Shown here: piece after piece, positions 45,400 through 53,570 of the stretch
How the letters are laid out: every line of letters starts with the position of its first letter
Position numbering within the stretch: the stretch's first letter is position 1
Source of the DNA: Streptomyces sp. WMMB 322
Lineage (GTDB): Bacteria; Actinomycetota; Actinomycetes; Streptomycetales; Streptomycetaceae
Assembly: GCF_900090145.1 (NCBI RefSeq)
Contig: NZ_FMHI01000025.1
Span: 1 to 64,000 of the forward strand
Direction: 5' to 3'
DNA: 64,000 bases
Position numbers and translations under genes: made by a program
The notes under the pieces: model-generated
The model's input: only the letters and a program-made list of their open reading frames with translations
Database searches by the model: none
What the model was told of the DNA's origin: nothing

Positions 45400-47481
45400 T
45401 CACTTCGTCAGGAGGCTCCTGCGCTCCACGGTTTCCCCCAGCAGGTACTCGTCGGCCGTGCCGGACCTGGACATGCGCTGCCACTTGAGGCGGTTGCCGA
45501 GCATGGCGGTCACCACCGACTGGATGATGACCAGATACAGCAACTGCCTGTAGACGAACAGCTGGAGCGGCAGCGTCCACAGCTCGCGCATCCGCTCGTG
45601 GTCCAGCCGCAGGGCGTAGGCGGCCGTGACCATCTGGATCACCATGAAGCCGAGCCAGACACCGACCGCCTGTGCCGGGTCGCGGAAGAAGATGCCGTAC
45701 AGGAAGAAGACGTCCACGACCGGCGCGAACAGCGGCAGTGCCACCTGGAAGAGAGTCAGATAGCTCAGGCCCCTCCGGCCGAAGCGCCCGGCCGGGCCGA
45801 CCTCCAGCACGGCGCGGCGGTGCTTCCACATCGACTGGAGCGTGCCGTAGCACCAGCGGTACCGCTGCCGCCACAACTGCTTGAGGCTTCCCGGCACTTC
45901 GGTCCAGGCGATGGCCGACTCCTCGTAGACCACGCGCCATCCGGCCCGCCACAGAGCCATCGTCAGGTCGGTGTCCTCGGCCAGGGTGTCGTCGCTGACG
46001 CCCCCGACTCCCATCAGCGCATCCCGGCGGAAGGCACCGATGGCGCCCGGGACGGTCGGCATGCACTCCAGGACCTCGAACATCCGGCGGTCCAGGTTGA
46101 ACCCGAAGACGTACTCCAGGTGCTGCCATCTGCCCAGCAGCCTGGTCCTGTTGCCCACCTTGGTGTTGCCGCTCACCGCGCCGATCGCCGGATGGGCGAG
46201 CGGCTGGATGAGGCGGTGGAGGGCGTCGGGCTCGAAGACGGTGTCCGCGTCGACCATCACGACGATGCCGTGACGCGCGTAGCCCAGGCCGGTGTTGAGC
46301 GCCCCCGGCTTGCCGGCGTTGGGCTGCCGCACGACCGTGACGCGCGGGTCGCGGATGCCCTCGGCGATCTGCGCAGTCCGGTCCGTCGACCCGTCGTCGA
46401 TGACGATGACCTGGAGGTAGGGATGGGTGGAGGCAAGGAGCGAACGGACGGTGGACTCGATCCCGGCCTCCTCGTTGTGCGCGGGGACCAGGACCGTCAC
46501 AGGCTCGTTCACCTCCCGCAGCCACGGCGAGCCCGGACGGTAACGCTGCAGGCGCCTCATGTGGACGCGGGCGAACATCACCAGCAGCAGCAGCCGCAGC
46601 ACGCCGAGGCCCCCGGCGATGGCGAGCGCCCAGGCCATGGCGGTCGTGAAGAAGCTGCCCAGGGTCCGCGCCCATATCAGTCCCTCACCCCGCAGCCGGT
46701 CGGCCGCGGACACCGACGTCATCGCTGACTGCTGTCCCAGCCCCCCTGTGACGGTAGTGAACTTCTTGACGTTCCGGTTGCGCAGCAGTTGCTCAGCCTC
46801 GTGATAACCGAGGTCGGTGTGGCTGTACTGCCGTATCACTCCCTGGGACGGCTTGCGGGACTGCCGGTCCGTGGCGACGAGGAGATAGCCCTGCTCGGCG
46901 CTGCGCTGTGCTGCCGTCCACTCCTTGCCGCACATCGTGTCCGCGGCCTTGGTGTGCGGGAGGCGCAGCAGGCCCGTGTTGACGCCGGCGCTTCCGGCCA
47001 GCGCGGTCTGCGTGAGCGAGAGCTCCATCTGCGAGCGGAGGGGCGAGGCCACGCCCAGGTCGCCGCCCGTGTAGGTGTACGAACCGATCTCGTGCCCCTC
47101 GGCGCGGATGCGGCGCACCAGTGCGGGGTGGCGTGTGGCCTGCGATCCGTAGACGAAGAACGTGGCCTTGGCGTTGTGGCTGCGCAGCAGGTCGAGGATG
47201 CGCGGTGTCCACCGGGGGTCCGGACCGCCGTTGAAGGTGAGCGCGGCCGTGCGGGCCGGCATGGCCGCGGTCTCGACCTTCGTCCCGGACAGCCGCAGTA
47301 CCGGATCCCCGGTGTCGGCGGCTCGCGGTATCGGCGTGGCGCACGGGGCCTTGGTGCGTGCGGAGTCGACCTCGTGGTTCGTCCAGCCCTCGAAGAGCAG
47401 GGCAGCCGACACCACGGGCAGGAAGAGCAGAAGCAGCAACCAGTGCCCGCGTGGGTCCCGGCGCAGCGCGTGCCGGCTCAC
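45400..47481 (-). CDS. NodB-like (inactive) polysaccharide deacetylase fused to GT2 polysaccharide synthase
   Basis: This 693-residue membrane protein has an N-terminal helix (14-30), an extracellular NodB-like domain (about 78-235), helices, and a processive family 2 glycosyltransferase (about 325-560) with IDDGSTD, DADTVFEPD, EDTDLTMAL and the catalytic WRQRYRW. It ends in further helices. The architecture resembles Streptomyces MatB, which makes an extracellular beta-linked GlcNAc polymer. In the deacetylase part TFDDGPD reads TFNGGPD (82-88), and the metal-binding H-x3-H reads SYTYTGG (Y135, G139), so it cannot be active as classical NodB. GTG 47481 overlaps the previous stop. Confidence 0.9.
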   Translation of the reverse strand: MSRHALRRDPRGHWLLLLLFLPVVSAALLFEGWTNHEVDSARTKAPCATPIPRAADTGDPVLRLSGTKVETAAMPARTAALTFNGGPDPRWTPRILDLLRSHNAKATFFVYGSQATRHPALVRRIRAEGHEIGSYTYTGGDLGVASPLRSQMELSLTQTALAGSAGVNTGLLRLPHTKAADTMCGKEWTAAQRSAEQGYLLVATDRQSRKPSQGVIRQYSHTDLGYHEAEQLLRNRNVKKFTTVTGGLGQQSAMTSVSAADRLRGEGLIWARTLGSFFTTAMAWALAIAGGLGVLRLLLLVMFARVHMRRLQRYRPGSPWLREVNEPVTVLVPAHNEEAGIESTVRSLLASTHPYLQVIVIDDGSTDRTAQIAEGIRDPRVTVVRQPNAGKPGALNTGLGYARHGIVVMVDADTVFEPDALHRLIQPLAHPAIGAVSGNTKVGNRTRLLGRWQHLEYVFGFNLDRRMFEVLECMPTVPGAIGAFRRDALMGVGGVSDDTLAEDTDLTMALWRAGWRVVYEESAIAWTEVPGSLKQLWRQRYRWCYGTLQSMWKHRRAVLEVGPAGRFGRRGLSYLTLFQVALPLFAPVVDVFFLYGIFFRDPAQAVGVWLGFMVIQMVTAAYALRLDHERMRELWTLPLQLFVYRQLLYLVIIQSVVTAMLGNRLKWQRMSRSGTADEYLLGETVERRSLLTK

Positions 47482-47909
47482 CTGGTCGCGCCGCCGGGAC
47501 GGGCCGGAGAAGTATCAGGCGTGGGGGTGGTCTCAGGGGGGTTGTTGCCGTTGTAGGGGGTGGGGGGTGTGGACTTCTGACCGGACCCGCTCGGGGCCGA
47601 AGTGCCGTCGGGGGAGGAGGGGTTGTGGGGGGAGGGGGAGGTCGAGCGGGCCGGGAACTGCGCACCCGCCGGTACATCGGAATCGTCCTGTGAGGAACTC
47701 GGCAGCGGTTCGTTCATGCGCGGGGGGTGGTCCGCGGCAGGCTGCATGCCACCCAGCACAGCTACGAAGAGAGCCATGTACCCCGTGCAGGCGGTCCCGA
47801 CGGTCACTGCCGCGTATCTGACGAGTCGTCTACGCCTGTTTGAACTGGCAATGAATATCGGGTGATGCGCGTCTGCACGCCTCCGTCGGCTGTTGTTCAT
47901 GGATCGCAT
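47478..47909 (-). CDS. Small membrane protein, MatA-like position
   Basis: This 143-residue protein has a basic N-terminus (MRSMNNSRRRRADAHHP), one transmembrane helix (about 35-55, YAAVTVGTACTGYMALFVAV) and a long P/S/T/D-rich outer tail. It sits directly upstream of the NodB-GT2 gene with a TGA/GTG overlap, as matA precedes matB in known Streptomyces loci. I cannot confirm MatA homology by eye. The ATG at 47909 is supported by a TACACT -10 sequence 8 nt upstream; ATG 47900 is an alternative. It is probably a small accessory subunit of the polymer synthase. Confidence 0.72.
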   Translation of the reverse strand: MRSMNNSRRRRADAHHPIFIASSNRRRRLVRYAAVTVGTACTGYMALFVAVLGGMQPAADHPPRMNEPLPSSSQDDSDVPAGAQFPARSTSPSPHNPSSPDGTSAPSGSGQKSTPPTPYNGNNPPETTPTPDTSPARPGGATR

Positions 47910-47917
47910 GGGGCGTG

Positions 47918-47923
47918 AGTGTA
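47918..47923 (-). promoter_or_regulatory. -10 element of the polysaccharide operon
   Basis: On the minus strand TACACT lies 8 nt before ATG 47909, so the transcript may be nearly leaderless. No clear -35 hexamer lies 17 bp further upstream. Confidence 0.45.
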
Positions 47924-48921
47924 GCCAGCCGGGAACGCGAGCGACGCGGAAAGATTCAGTAATCCACCTGTGAACTTTGTCGCCCTCGCCAGGGGCCGGT
48001 CGAGCAGCCTTCGGAATCTCATGGTCACCACTCCAGATCGGATGGCCGGTCAACCCCCCGGTTCCCCTGAAGCCATCATGCCGCTCCACGGTGGCCGTGT
48101 GTCCGGGCTTTGCCCGGAAGGCTTGTCCTCACCGCACGGGACGAGCAAGGACAGGTGGCGTGGAATTCCGCCCCGGCACGGTGGTCCGCCCGTGCCGACC
48201 TGGCTCCTGCGTGCGTGCACGGCCCCGCGCGAAGCGCGGCGAGGAAGACGGAAAGCCCTGGTCGGAGCGCTCGGCGTAACCCGTTGTACGTGCCGTCGGC
48301 CGAGGCAGGACGACGTTGTGGCAGCGGCGGAGGCGCACACGGAGACCTTGCCGTTCCGTCCTTTTCGGGGCGACTCGTCAGGTGGCTGCCGCGACGCGAA
48401 TCGGCCGTTCGGCAGCCGGAGATCGGCTGGATCCGCTCGATGTCTACCGGTCGGTCACCCTCACCATATACAGCTGCGGCTCCGCGTCGAATTCCGCAGC
48501 GAACTTGTGAATTCAAGGCCTGACCGCCCTTGTGTAAATGGGCAATTGTTTCCGCTCATTCACCGACCAATTGCGTGTGGCTTCACGAAGAGGAATATAC
48601 CTCTGAAACGAGACATTCGGCCCGCCCGGTTCTCCCGGCCGCTGGACGGGGTGACGTTGAACACCGTGTGAAGATCCTGTGTGCACAGACCTGTCTACGA
48701 GCCGGCCCGCGGGTGCGCTTCCGGCTGAAGCGTCAGGGCCCGCCCGGGGGCGAATCCGGCGTCAACGGCCATGGGAACAGCGCCGGCTGACGGCACGGGG
48801 GACCGAGGAGTTCTCCGCCGTCGCATCGGAGCCGTCAACTGCCGCGGGCCGGAGGGGACATGGACGGTGGAGGGCTCTGCACCGGCCGCCGCGCCGCCGG
48901 GCGTTCCAGGAAGCCGCCCTG
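47924..48921. other. 1-kb region without a supported gene
   Basis: Open frames exist here, but none shows family features or a convincing start. A local drop in GC at about 48460-48620, with sequence such as cctcaccatatacagc, aattcaaggc, gtgtaaatgggcaattg and gaatatacctc, suggests promoter or regulatory DNA. The rest is GC-rich. It may be a long upstream control region for the polysaccharide operon, the remains of a gene, or an unannotated small RNA locus. I see no repeats, IS ends or tRNA. Confidence 0.4.
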
Positions 48922-49917
48922 TCAGCGGCGCGAGACCCGCGGCCGTGTGCTCGCTCGTACGGGCGGCGGTCTGCGCGCCACCGCCCGGTGCACCGCTCCG
49001 GACAGCCGTCCGGGACCGCGGATGACGACCGGCCCCGGTCCCTCGGTCCGGACGGGCGGCGTCCTGGACGGCCCGGCCCGCTCTCCGGCGCTGTCGGCCG
49101 CGAGCAGGGCGAGCCCCCAGGCGGTGACGCCTCCGGCCGTCAGCGCACCGGCAGCCCCGGGAGCTCCGAACCGGAACCCCTCGTCGAGCATCACGATGCC
49201 CACCGCGGCCGCGAAGGCCGGATTGGCGACCGTCGTCGTCGCCAGCGGCGTGGCCAGCCCTCCTCCCCGGTAGGAGGACTGTGAAGCGGTCAGACCGACC
49301 GCGGCGAGAACGCCGATGAGGACCAGCAGCGGCGCGGTGGACAACAGACCGGGCAGGGAGAGGCTCCAGCCGCCCGCGACCGTCTTGACGAACACCGACG
49401 CCGCCCCGTATGCCACGCCCGCCGCGGTCGCGAGCGTGACGGACCGCAGCGTCCGGGCCCGCCGCCCGGCGGTCGTCGCGGTCAGCAGAAGCAGGCCGAG
49501 CAGGCAGGTCACCGCCACCGCCAGGACCGTCTGCCCCGCACCACCGAGCCCGTGCGCGGGTGTCGGACCCGTCAGGACGAGCAGGACCGCCAGGCCGCCC
49601 GAGACGATGACGATGCCGTGCCACGCCGAGGCGCTCACCGGCCTCCTGACGAGCAGGGCAGCCAGCGGAGCCGCCAGCACCAGAGTGAGGACGCCGAGCG
49701 GCTGTACGACGGTGAGAGGGCCCAGGCTCAACGCGCCCACGTGCAGAACCGCGCCCAGGCTGTTCAGCGCGACCGCCCCCCACCACCGGGGCGCGCGAAG
49801 CAGCCCGTACCGGCTGGGCGGTGTGGTTGCCGCGATGCGTTCCTGCACGATGGCCGCCGTGGCGTAGCAGACGGCCGAGACCAGCGACAGCAGCACCGCC
49901 GCCGGGAGGGCGTTCAC
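48922..49917 (-). CDS. DMT superfamily transporter
   Basis: This 331-residue protein has about nine to ten membrane helices in two EamA-like halves (ALPAAVLLSLVSAVCYATAA, PLTVVQPLGVLTLVLAAPLA, ANPAFAAAVGIVMLDEGFRF). The ligand is unknown; some relatives carry magnesium (NIPA-like) or metabolites. GTG 49917 is preferred because a TTGACG-N17-TCATTC promoter (49932-49960) would leave an upstream GTG at 49941 inside its -10 region. The C-terminal 35 residues are R/P-rich and hydrophilic, presumably cytoplasmic. Confidence 0.82.
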   Translation of the reverse strand: MNALPAAVLLSLVSAVCYATAAIVQERIAATTPPSRYGLLRAPRWWGAVALNSLGAVLHVGALSLGPLTVVQPLGVLTLVLAAPLAALLVRRPVSASAWHGIVIVSGGLAVLLVLTGPTPAHGLGGAGQTVLAVAVTCLLGLLLLTATTAGRRARTLRSVTLATAAGVAYGAASVFVKTVAGGWSLSLPGLLSTAPLLVLIGVLAAVGLTASQSSYRGGGLATPLATTTVANPAFAAAVGIVMLDEGFRFGAPGAAGALTAGGVTAWGLALLAADSAGERAGPSRTPPVRTEGPGPVVIRGPGRLSGAVHRAVARRPPPVRASTRPRVSRR

Positions 49918-49931
49918 GGACGATCCAGGCG

Positions 49932-49960
49932 GAATGACCACATCCGGTTCATGTCGTCAA
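49932..49960 (-). promoter_or_regulatory. Promoter of the DMT transporter gene
   Basis: On the minus strand TTGACG (49960-49955), a 17-bp spacer and TCATTC (49937-49932). Transcription would begin about 8 nt before GTG 49917. Confidence 0.6.
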
Positions 49961-50076
49961 CGATGCCCCGTCTCGGGCACCCTGTCCTCGTCCGGCGGGT
50001 GAGTCCTGCCGTACGGCCTCAGGAGTACACCCGCCCTCGCGTGTGCACCGCACGTCTTACGCACGGCCGCACTGGC

Positions 50077-50964
50077 TCAGCCGGACGAGACCCCGCCGGA
50101 CGAGGCACCCTCGTTCGGGGTGAGAACGCCGGTGGCGACGAGCGCGAAAATGACGATCCCCAGCACCACGCGGTAGATGACGAAAGGCATGAAGCTGCGG
50201 GTGGAGATGTAACTCATGAACCAGGCGATCACCGCGTAGGCAACCGCGAAGGCGAGGAGCGTCGCGAAGACGGTCGGTCCCCACGAGACGTGCCCTTCGC
50301 CGATCTCCGCCAGCTCCAGGCAGCCGGAGGCCATCACGGCCGGGATCGCGAGCAGGAAGGAGTAGCGGGCGGCGGCCTCGCGGGTGTAGCCCATGAAGAG
50401 CCCGCCGCTGATGGTGGCGCCGGACCTCGAGACGCCGGGGACCAGTGCCAGAGCCTGGGCGCAGCCGTAGAGGAGGCCGTCCTTGACGTTCAGCTCCTCG
50501 ATCGTCTTGCGCGGCCGGGCCCTCTTGCCCTTGCCCGAACGTCCGCCGTGGGCAGCGAGCCTGTCGGCGATGCCGAGGACGATACCGAGGACGATCAGAG
50601 TCGTGGCGATCAGCCGCAGATCCCGGAAGGGGCCCTCGATCTGGTCCTTGAACAGCAGCCCCAGCACACCGATCGGGATGGAGCCGATGATCACGAGCCA
50701 GCCCAGTTCGGCGTCGTGGTCACGCCTCATGCTGCGGTCGACCAGAGAACGGGACCAAGCGGAGACGATGCGCCAGATGTCCTTGCGGAAGTAGATGATC
50801 ACTGCCGCCTCGGTGCCGATCTGGGTGACGGCGGTGAATGCGGCTCCCGGGTCCTGCCAGCCGGCGAAGGCCGCGGTGAGGCGGAGGTGGGCGCTCGATG
50901 AGATCGGAAGGAACTCGGTCAGTCCCTGGACGAGTCCGAGAATGAACGCTTCGAACCAAGACAT
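50077..50964 (-). CDS. uppP: Undecaprenyl-diphosphate phosphatase
   Basis: This 295-residue BacA/UppP membrane enzyme recycles the lipid carrier undecaprenyl diphosphate to its monophosphate for cell-wall synthesis, and overexpression gives bacitracin resistance. Both family motifs are present: GLVQGLTEFLPISSSAHLRL near the N-terminus, and LVPGVSRSGATISGGLFMGY. About eight helices follow. ATG 50964 gives the standard N-terminus MSWFEAFILG. It is a sensible neighbour for LCP and glycopolymer genes because all depend on undecaprenyl carriers. Confidence 0.96.
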   Translation of the reverse strand: MSWFEAFILGLVQGLTEFLPISSSAHLRLTAAFAGWQDPGAAFTAVTQIGTEAAVIIYFRKDIWRIVSAWSRSLVDRSMRRDHDAELGWLVIIGSIPIGVLGLLFKDQIEGPFRDLRLIATTLIVLGIVLGIADRLAAHGGRSGKGKRARPRKTIEELNVKDGLLYGCAQALALVPGVSRSGATISGGLFMGYTREAAARYSFLLAIPAVMASGCLELAEIGEGHVSWGPTVFATLLAFAVAYAVIAWFMSYISTRSFMPFVIYRVVLGIVIFALVATGVLTPNEGASSGGVSSG

Positions 50965-51052
50965 CTGCTCTGACCCGTCCTCGCCGCGGCAATGATCACG
51001 CGGAGCAGACTACAGCCACACGGATGACGGCCGACGGCGGGGTGACGAGCTC

Positions 51053-51808
51053 TCAGGGACGTGTGGAGCCGTGCCGTTGCAGGGTCTTCGCCGTACATTG
51101 CGGGGCCTCACGGCCGAGCACGTCACGCTTGCGCCAGGCCAGCACGGCGCCCCCGAGACCGGAGAGCGCGATGAAGCCGAAGGCGGCGAGGAAGACGGGC
51201 GAGGTGGGTGCCGCCGCGTGACTGCCCGCGACCACATAGGCGACGGTGTTGGGGACAACGCCCAGCGCAGTCGCGGTGAGGAAGGCAGCCCATCCCATGC
51301 GGGAGACGGCCGCACCGTAGTTGGAGGCCGCGAAGGGAATGCCCGGCAGAAGCCGGATCACCAGCATCGAACGGAATCCGTGCCGGCTCAGCTGCCGGTC
51401 GACTGCGGTCAGCCAGCGCGCCCGCAGCAGCGGACGGAGCGCGTCCTGTCCGAGTACGCGGCCGAGGCCGAATGCGAGGCCCGAGCCGACGACCGTGCCT
51501 GCCACGGCGGCGACCGTGCCTGCCTGAGTGCCGAAGAGGGCGCCCGCGGCGACGTTGAGGACGGGACGGGGGACGAAGGCGGCGGTGCACAGCCCGTAGG
51601 CCACGGTGAAGAGGAAGCCCGCGAGGCCGCCGGAGAGATGTGCGGGCAGGCCGTTGGTGACGAACCGCTGCGGCTCGTACACCAGCATCGATATGCCCGC
51701 GGCGCAGAGCAGCACCAGCAGTGCCGCGAGCCGGTACCTCGGGGAGAGCAGCGTCTGTGCCAGCCGGCCGGGGAGACCGTCTGAGTGCTGCGGGGAGGGG
51801 ACGGACAC
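51053..51808 (-). CDS. VTT domain (TVP38/TMEM64, DedA-like) membrane protein
   Basis: This 251-residue polytopic protein has the VTT/SNARE-associated pattern: TAAFVPRPVLNVAAGALFGT, VAAVAGTVVGSGLAFGLGRV and RLLPGIPFAASNYGAAVSRM. Bacterial members are thought to be lipid scramblases or to affect membrane homeostasis. GTG 51808 is preferred because TACGCT lies 6 nt upstream, a leaderless configuration; an upstream start would add 27 residues. It follows uppP in direction with 90 bp between. Function in this organism is unproven. Confidence 0.85.
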   Translation of the reverse strand: MSVPSPQHSDGLPGRLAQTLLSPRYRLAALLVLLCAAGISMLVYEPQRFVTNGLPAHLSGGLAGFLFTVAYGLCTAAFVPRPVLNVAAGALFGTQAGTVAAVAGTVVGSGLAFGLGRVLGQDALRPLLRARWLTAVDRQLSRHGFRSMLVIRLLPGIPFAASNYGAAVSRMGWAAFLTATALGVVPNTVAYVVAGSHAAAPTSPVFLAAFGFIALSGLGGAVLAWRKRDVLGREAPQCTAKTLQRHGSTRP

Positions 51809-52295
51809 GCGGCGAGCGTAACCGACGAATGTGACCGTCCGCCGGGCGAGATGAACATCGCTTCTCCCCGGAACGGTCACTTCCACCATCCCGTGACGCC
51901 CGTGAGGGGAGCAGCCCCACCCCTCTCAACGGGGCGTCACCGGTCCACGGCGGAAGGGACCGCGAGGCCGTGCGCACGTGAGAAAAATCAGTCGACGTAC
52001 GGCCGTTGGGGCGCAACCATCAGGTCATGTTCCGGCAGACCCTCCCCATGGCACGGCCCGCGGCAGCGGGCGTGCTCAGGGCTGCCGCGCTCCCGTTCTC
52101 CTCTGCGTCGCGGCTCACCGCCGCCGCCCCCTCAGCCACCGACGCCGCCCTGGCCGCCGCCGCTTCGGCCGCCGGCGGCGCCCGACGCTGACCCTTCCCG
52201 GATCGCACCGAGGACCCCGCAGGGGGAGGGTCGGCAGGCCCGAGGGGTCCCGGCTCCCACCGCGCTACCCAGGCGCGCAGCAGACGAGGAAGAAC
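51809..52295. other. Divergent intergenic region before tuf3
   Basis: This 487-bp stretch holds the promoter(s) of the VTT gene and of the EF-Tu paralogue. A possible 54-codon frame from ATG 52027 (MFRQTLPMARPAAAGVLRAA) has typical third-position bias but no known family and is not called. gacgagga before 52296 is the EF-Tu ribosome-binding site. Confidence 0.35.
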
Positions 52296-53471
52296 ATGGC
52301 CAAGCAGGCATACGTGCGCACCAAGCCGCATCTGAACATCGGCACCATGGGCCACGTCGACCACGGCAAGACGACGCTCACCGCCGCCATCACCAAGGTC
52401 CTCAGCGACCGGGGCACCGGCGCGTTCGTGCCGTACGACCGCATCGACAAGGCGCCCGAAGAGGCGGCCCGCGGCATCACCATCACCATCGCGCACGTCG
52501 AGTACGAGACCGGGACGAGGCACTACGCGCACGTCGACATGCCCGGTCACGCGGACTTCATCAAGAACATGGTGACCGGCGCCGCGCAGCTGGACGGCGC
52601 GATCCTGGTCGTCTCCGCCGTCGACGGCGTGATGCCGCAGACGGCCGAACACGTGCTGCTGGCGCGGCAGGTCGGCGTCGAGCACATCGTCGTCGCACTG
52701 AACAAGGCCGACGCGGGAGAGGAGGAGTTGACCGAGCTGGTCGAGCTGGAGGTCCGCGAGCTGCTGACCGCCCACGGCTACGCCGGCGAGACCCTTCCTG
52801 TCGTGCGGGTCTCCGGGCTGCGTGCGCTGGAGGGCGACCCGCGCTGGACGGCGGCGATCGAGGCACTGCTGGACGCCGTGGACACCTACGTCCCCGACCC
52901 GGAGCGCCACCTGACGGCGCCGTTCCTGCTGCCGGTGGAGAACGTGCTGACGATCACCGGACGCGGAACCGTCGTCACCGGTGCGGTCGAGCGCGGCACG
53001 GTGCGCGTCGGCGACAAGGTGGCGGTGCTCGGAGCGGACATCGAGACCGTCGTGACCGGCGTGGAGACCTTCGGCAAACCCATGGAGGAGGCCCGGGCAG
53101 GGGACAGCGTCGCGCTCCTGCTGCGCGGCGTGCCCCGGGACGCGGTGCGCCGCGGGCACATCGTCGCCGTCCCCGGGAGCCTCAGTCCGCGACGGCGGTT
53201 CACGGCGCGCGTGCGTCTTCTCCCCACTCGGGACGGAGGGCGGCGCACCCCTGTGCACAGCGGCTACCTGCCGCAGTTCTACCTCCGGACCGCTGACGTC
53301 GTCGGTGAAGTCACCCTCGGTGCGGACGGTGTCGTGCTGCCCGGTGAGACCGTGACGCTCGACGTCGAGCTGGGCCACGAGGTCCCGCTGGAGCCGGGCC
53401 TCGGTTTCGCGGTACGCGAGGGCGGGCGCACCGTCGGTGCGGGAACGGTCACGAGCGTCGGCGACGAGTGA
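52296..53471 (+). CDS. tuf3: Elongation factor Tu paralogue (EF-Tu3 type)
   Basis: This 391-residue translational GTPase has G1 GHVDHGKTT, switch I GITITIAHVEYET, G3 DMPGHADF (DCPGHADY in standard EF-Tu), G4 NKAD and G5 VSGLRALEG (SAL replaced by SGL). It also has the domain II and III pattern of EF-Tu. It delivers aminoacyl-tRNA to the ribosome. It is visibly divergent from the usual Streptomyces EF-Tu1 and matches the minor tuf3 gene known at this chromosomal position in S. coelicolor, from memory. Such paralogues are discussed as stress-expressed and kirromycin-tolerant. No ribosomal genes flank it, unlike tuf1. Confidence 0.92.
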   Translation: MAKQAYVRTKPHLNIGTMGHVDHGKTTLTAAITKVLSDRGTGAFVPYDRIDKAPEEAARGITITIAHVEYETGTRHYAHVDMPGHADFIKNMVTGAAQLDGAILVVSAVDGVMPQTAEHVLLARQVGVEHIVVALNKADAGEEELTELVELEVRELLTAHGYAGETLPVVRVSGLRALEGDPRWTAAIEALLDAVDTYVPDPERHLTAPFLLPVENVLTITGRGTVVTGAVERGTVRVGDKVAVLGADIETVVTGVETFGKPMEEARAGDSVALLLRGVPRDAVRRGHIVAVPGSLSPRRRFTARVRLLPTRDGGRRTPVHSGYLPQFYLRTADVVGEVTLGADGVVLPGETVTLDVELGHEVPLEPGLGFAVREGGRTVGAGTVTSVGDE

Positions 53472-53509
53472 ACGGGACGGGGGCCGGTCCCGGCCCCGGG
53501 CCCGCGTGA

Positions 53510-53558
53510 GCGCGGCCCGGACCTGCGGGGGGGAGACTCCCCCGGGTCCGGGCCGCGC
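53510..53558 (+). terminator. Terminator after tuf3
   Basis: A 14-bp outer stem (gcgcggcccggacc at 53510-53523 with 53545-53558) surrounds an inner ggggg/ccccc hairpin. It falls 38 bp after the tuf3 stop. Confidence 0.8.
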
Positions 53559-53570
53559 CACAATGGCAGG

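Noticed and set aside
48076..48523. Overlapping open frames on both strands in the long gap before the polymer operon
   Set aside because: Neither has a ribosome-binding site or recognisable domain. Both are R/S/A-rich and mutually exclusive. They may be remnants but are not supported as genes.
52006..52191. Short plus-strand frame between the VTT gene and tuf3
   Set aside because: Alanine-rich, no known family and no clear Shine-Dalgarno. It could be an upstream peptide of tuf3, but evidence is insufficient.
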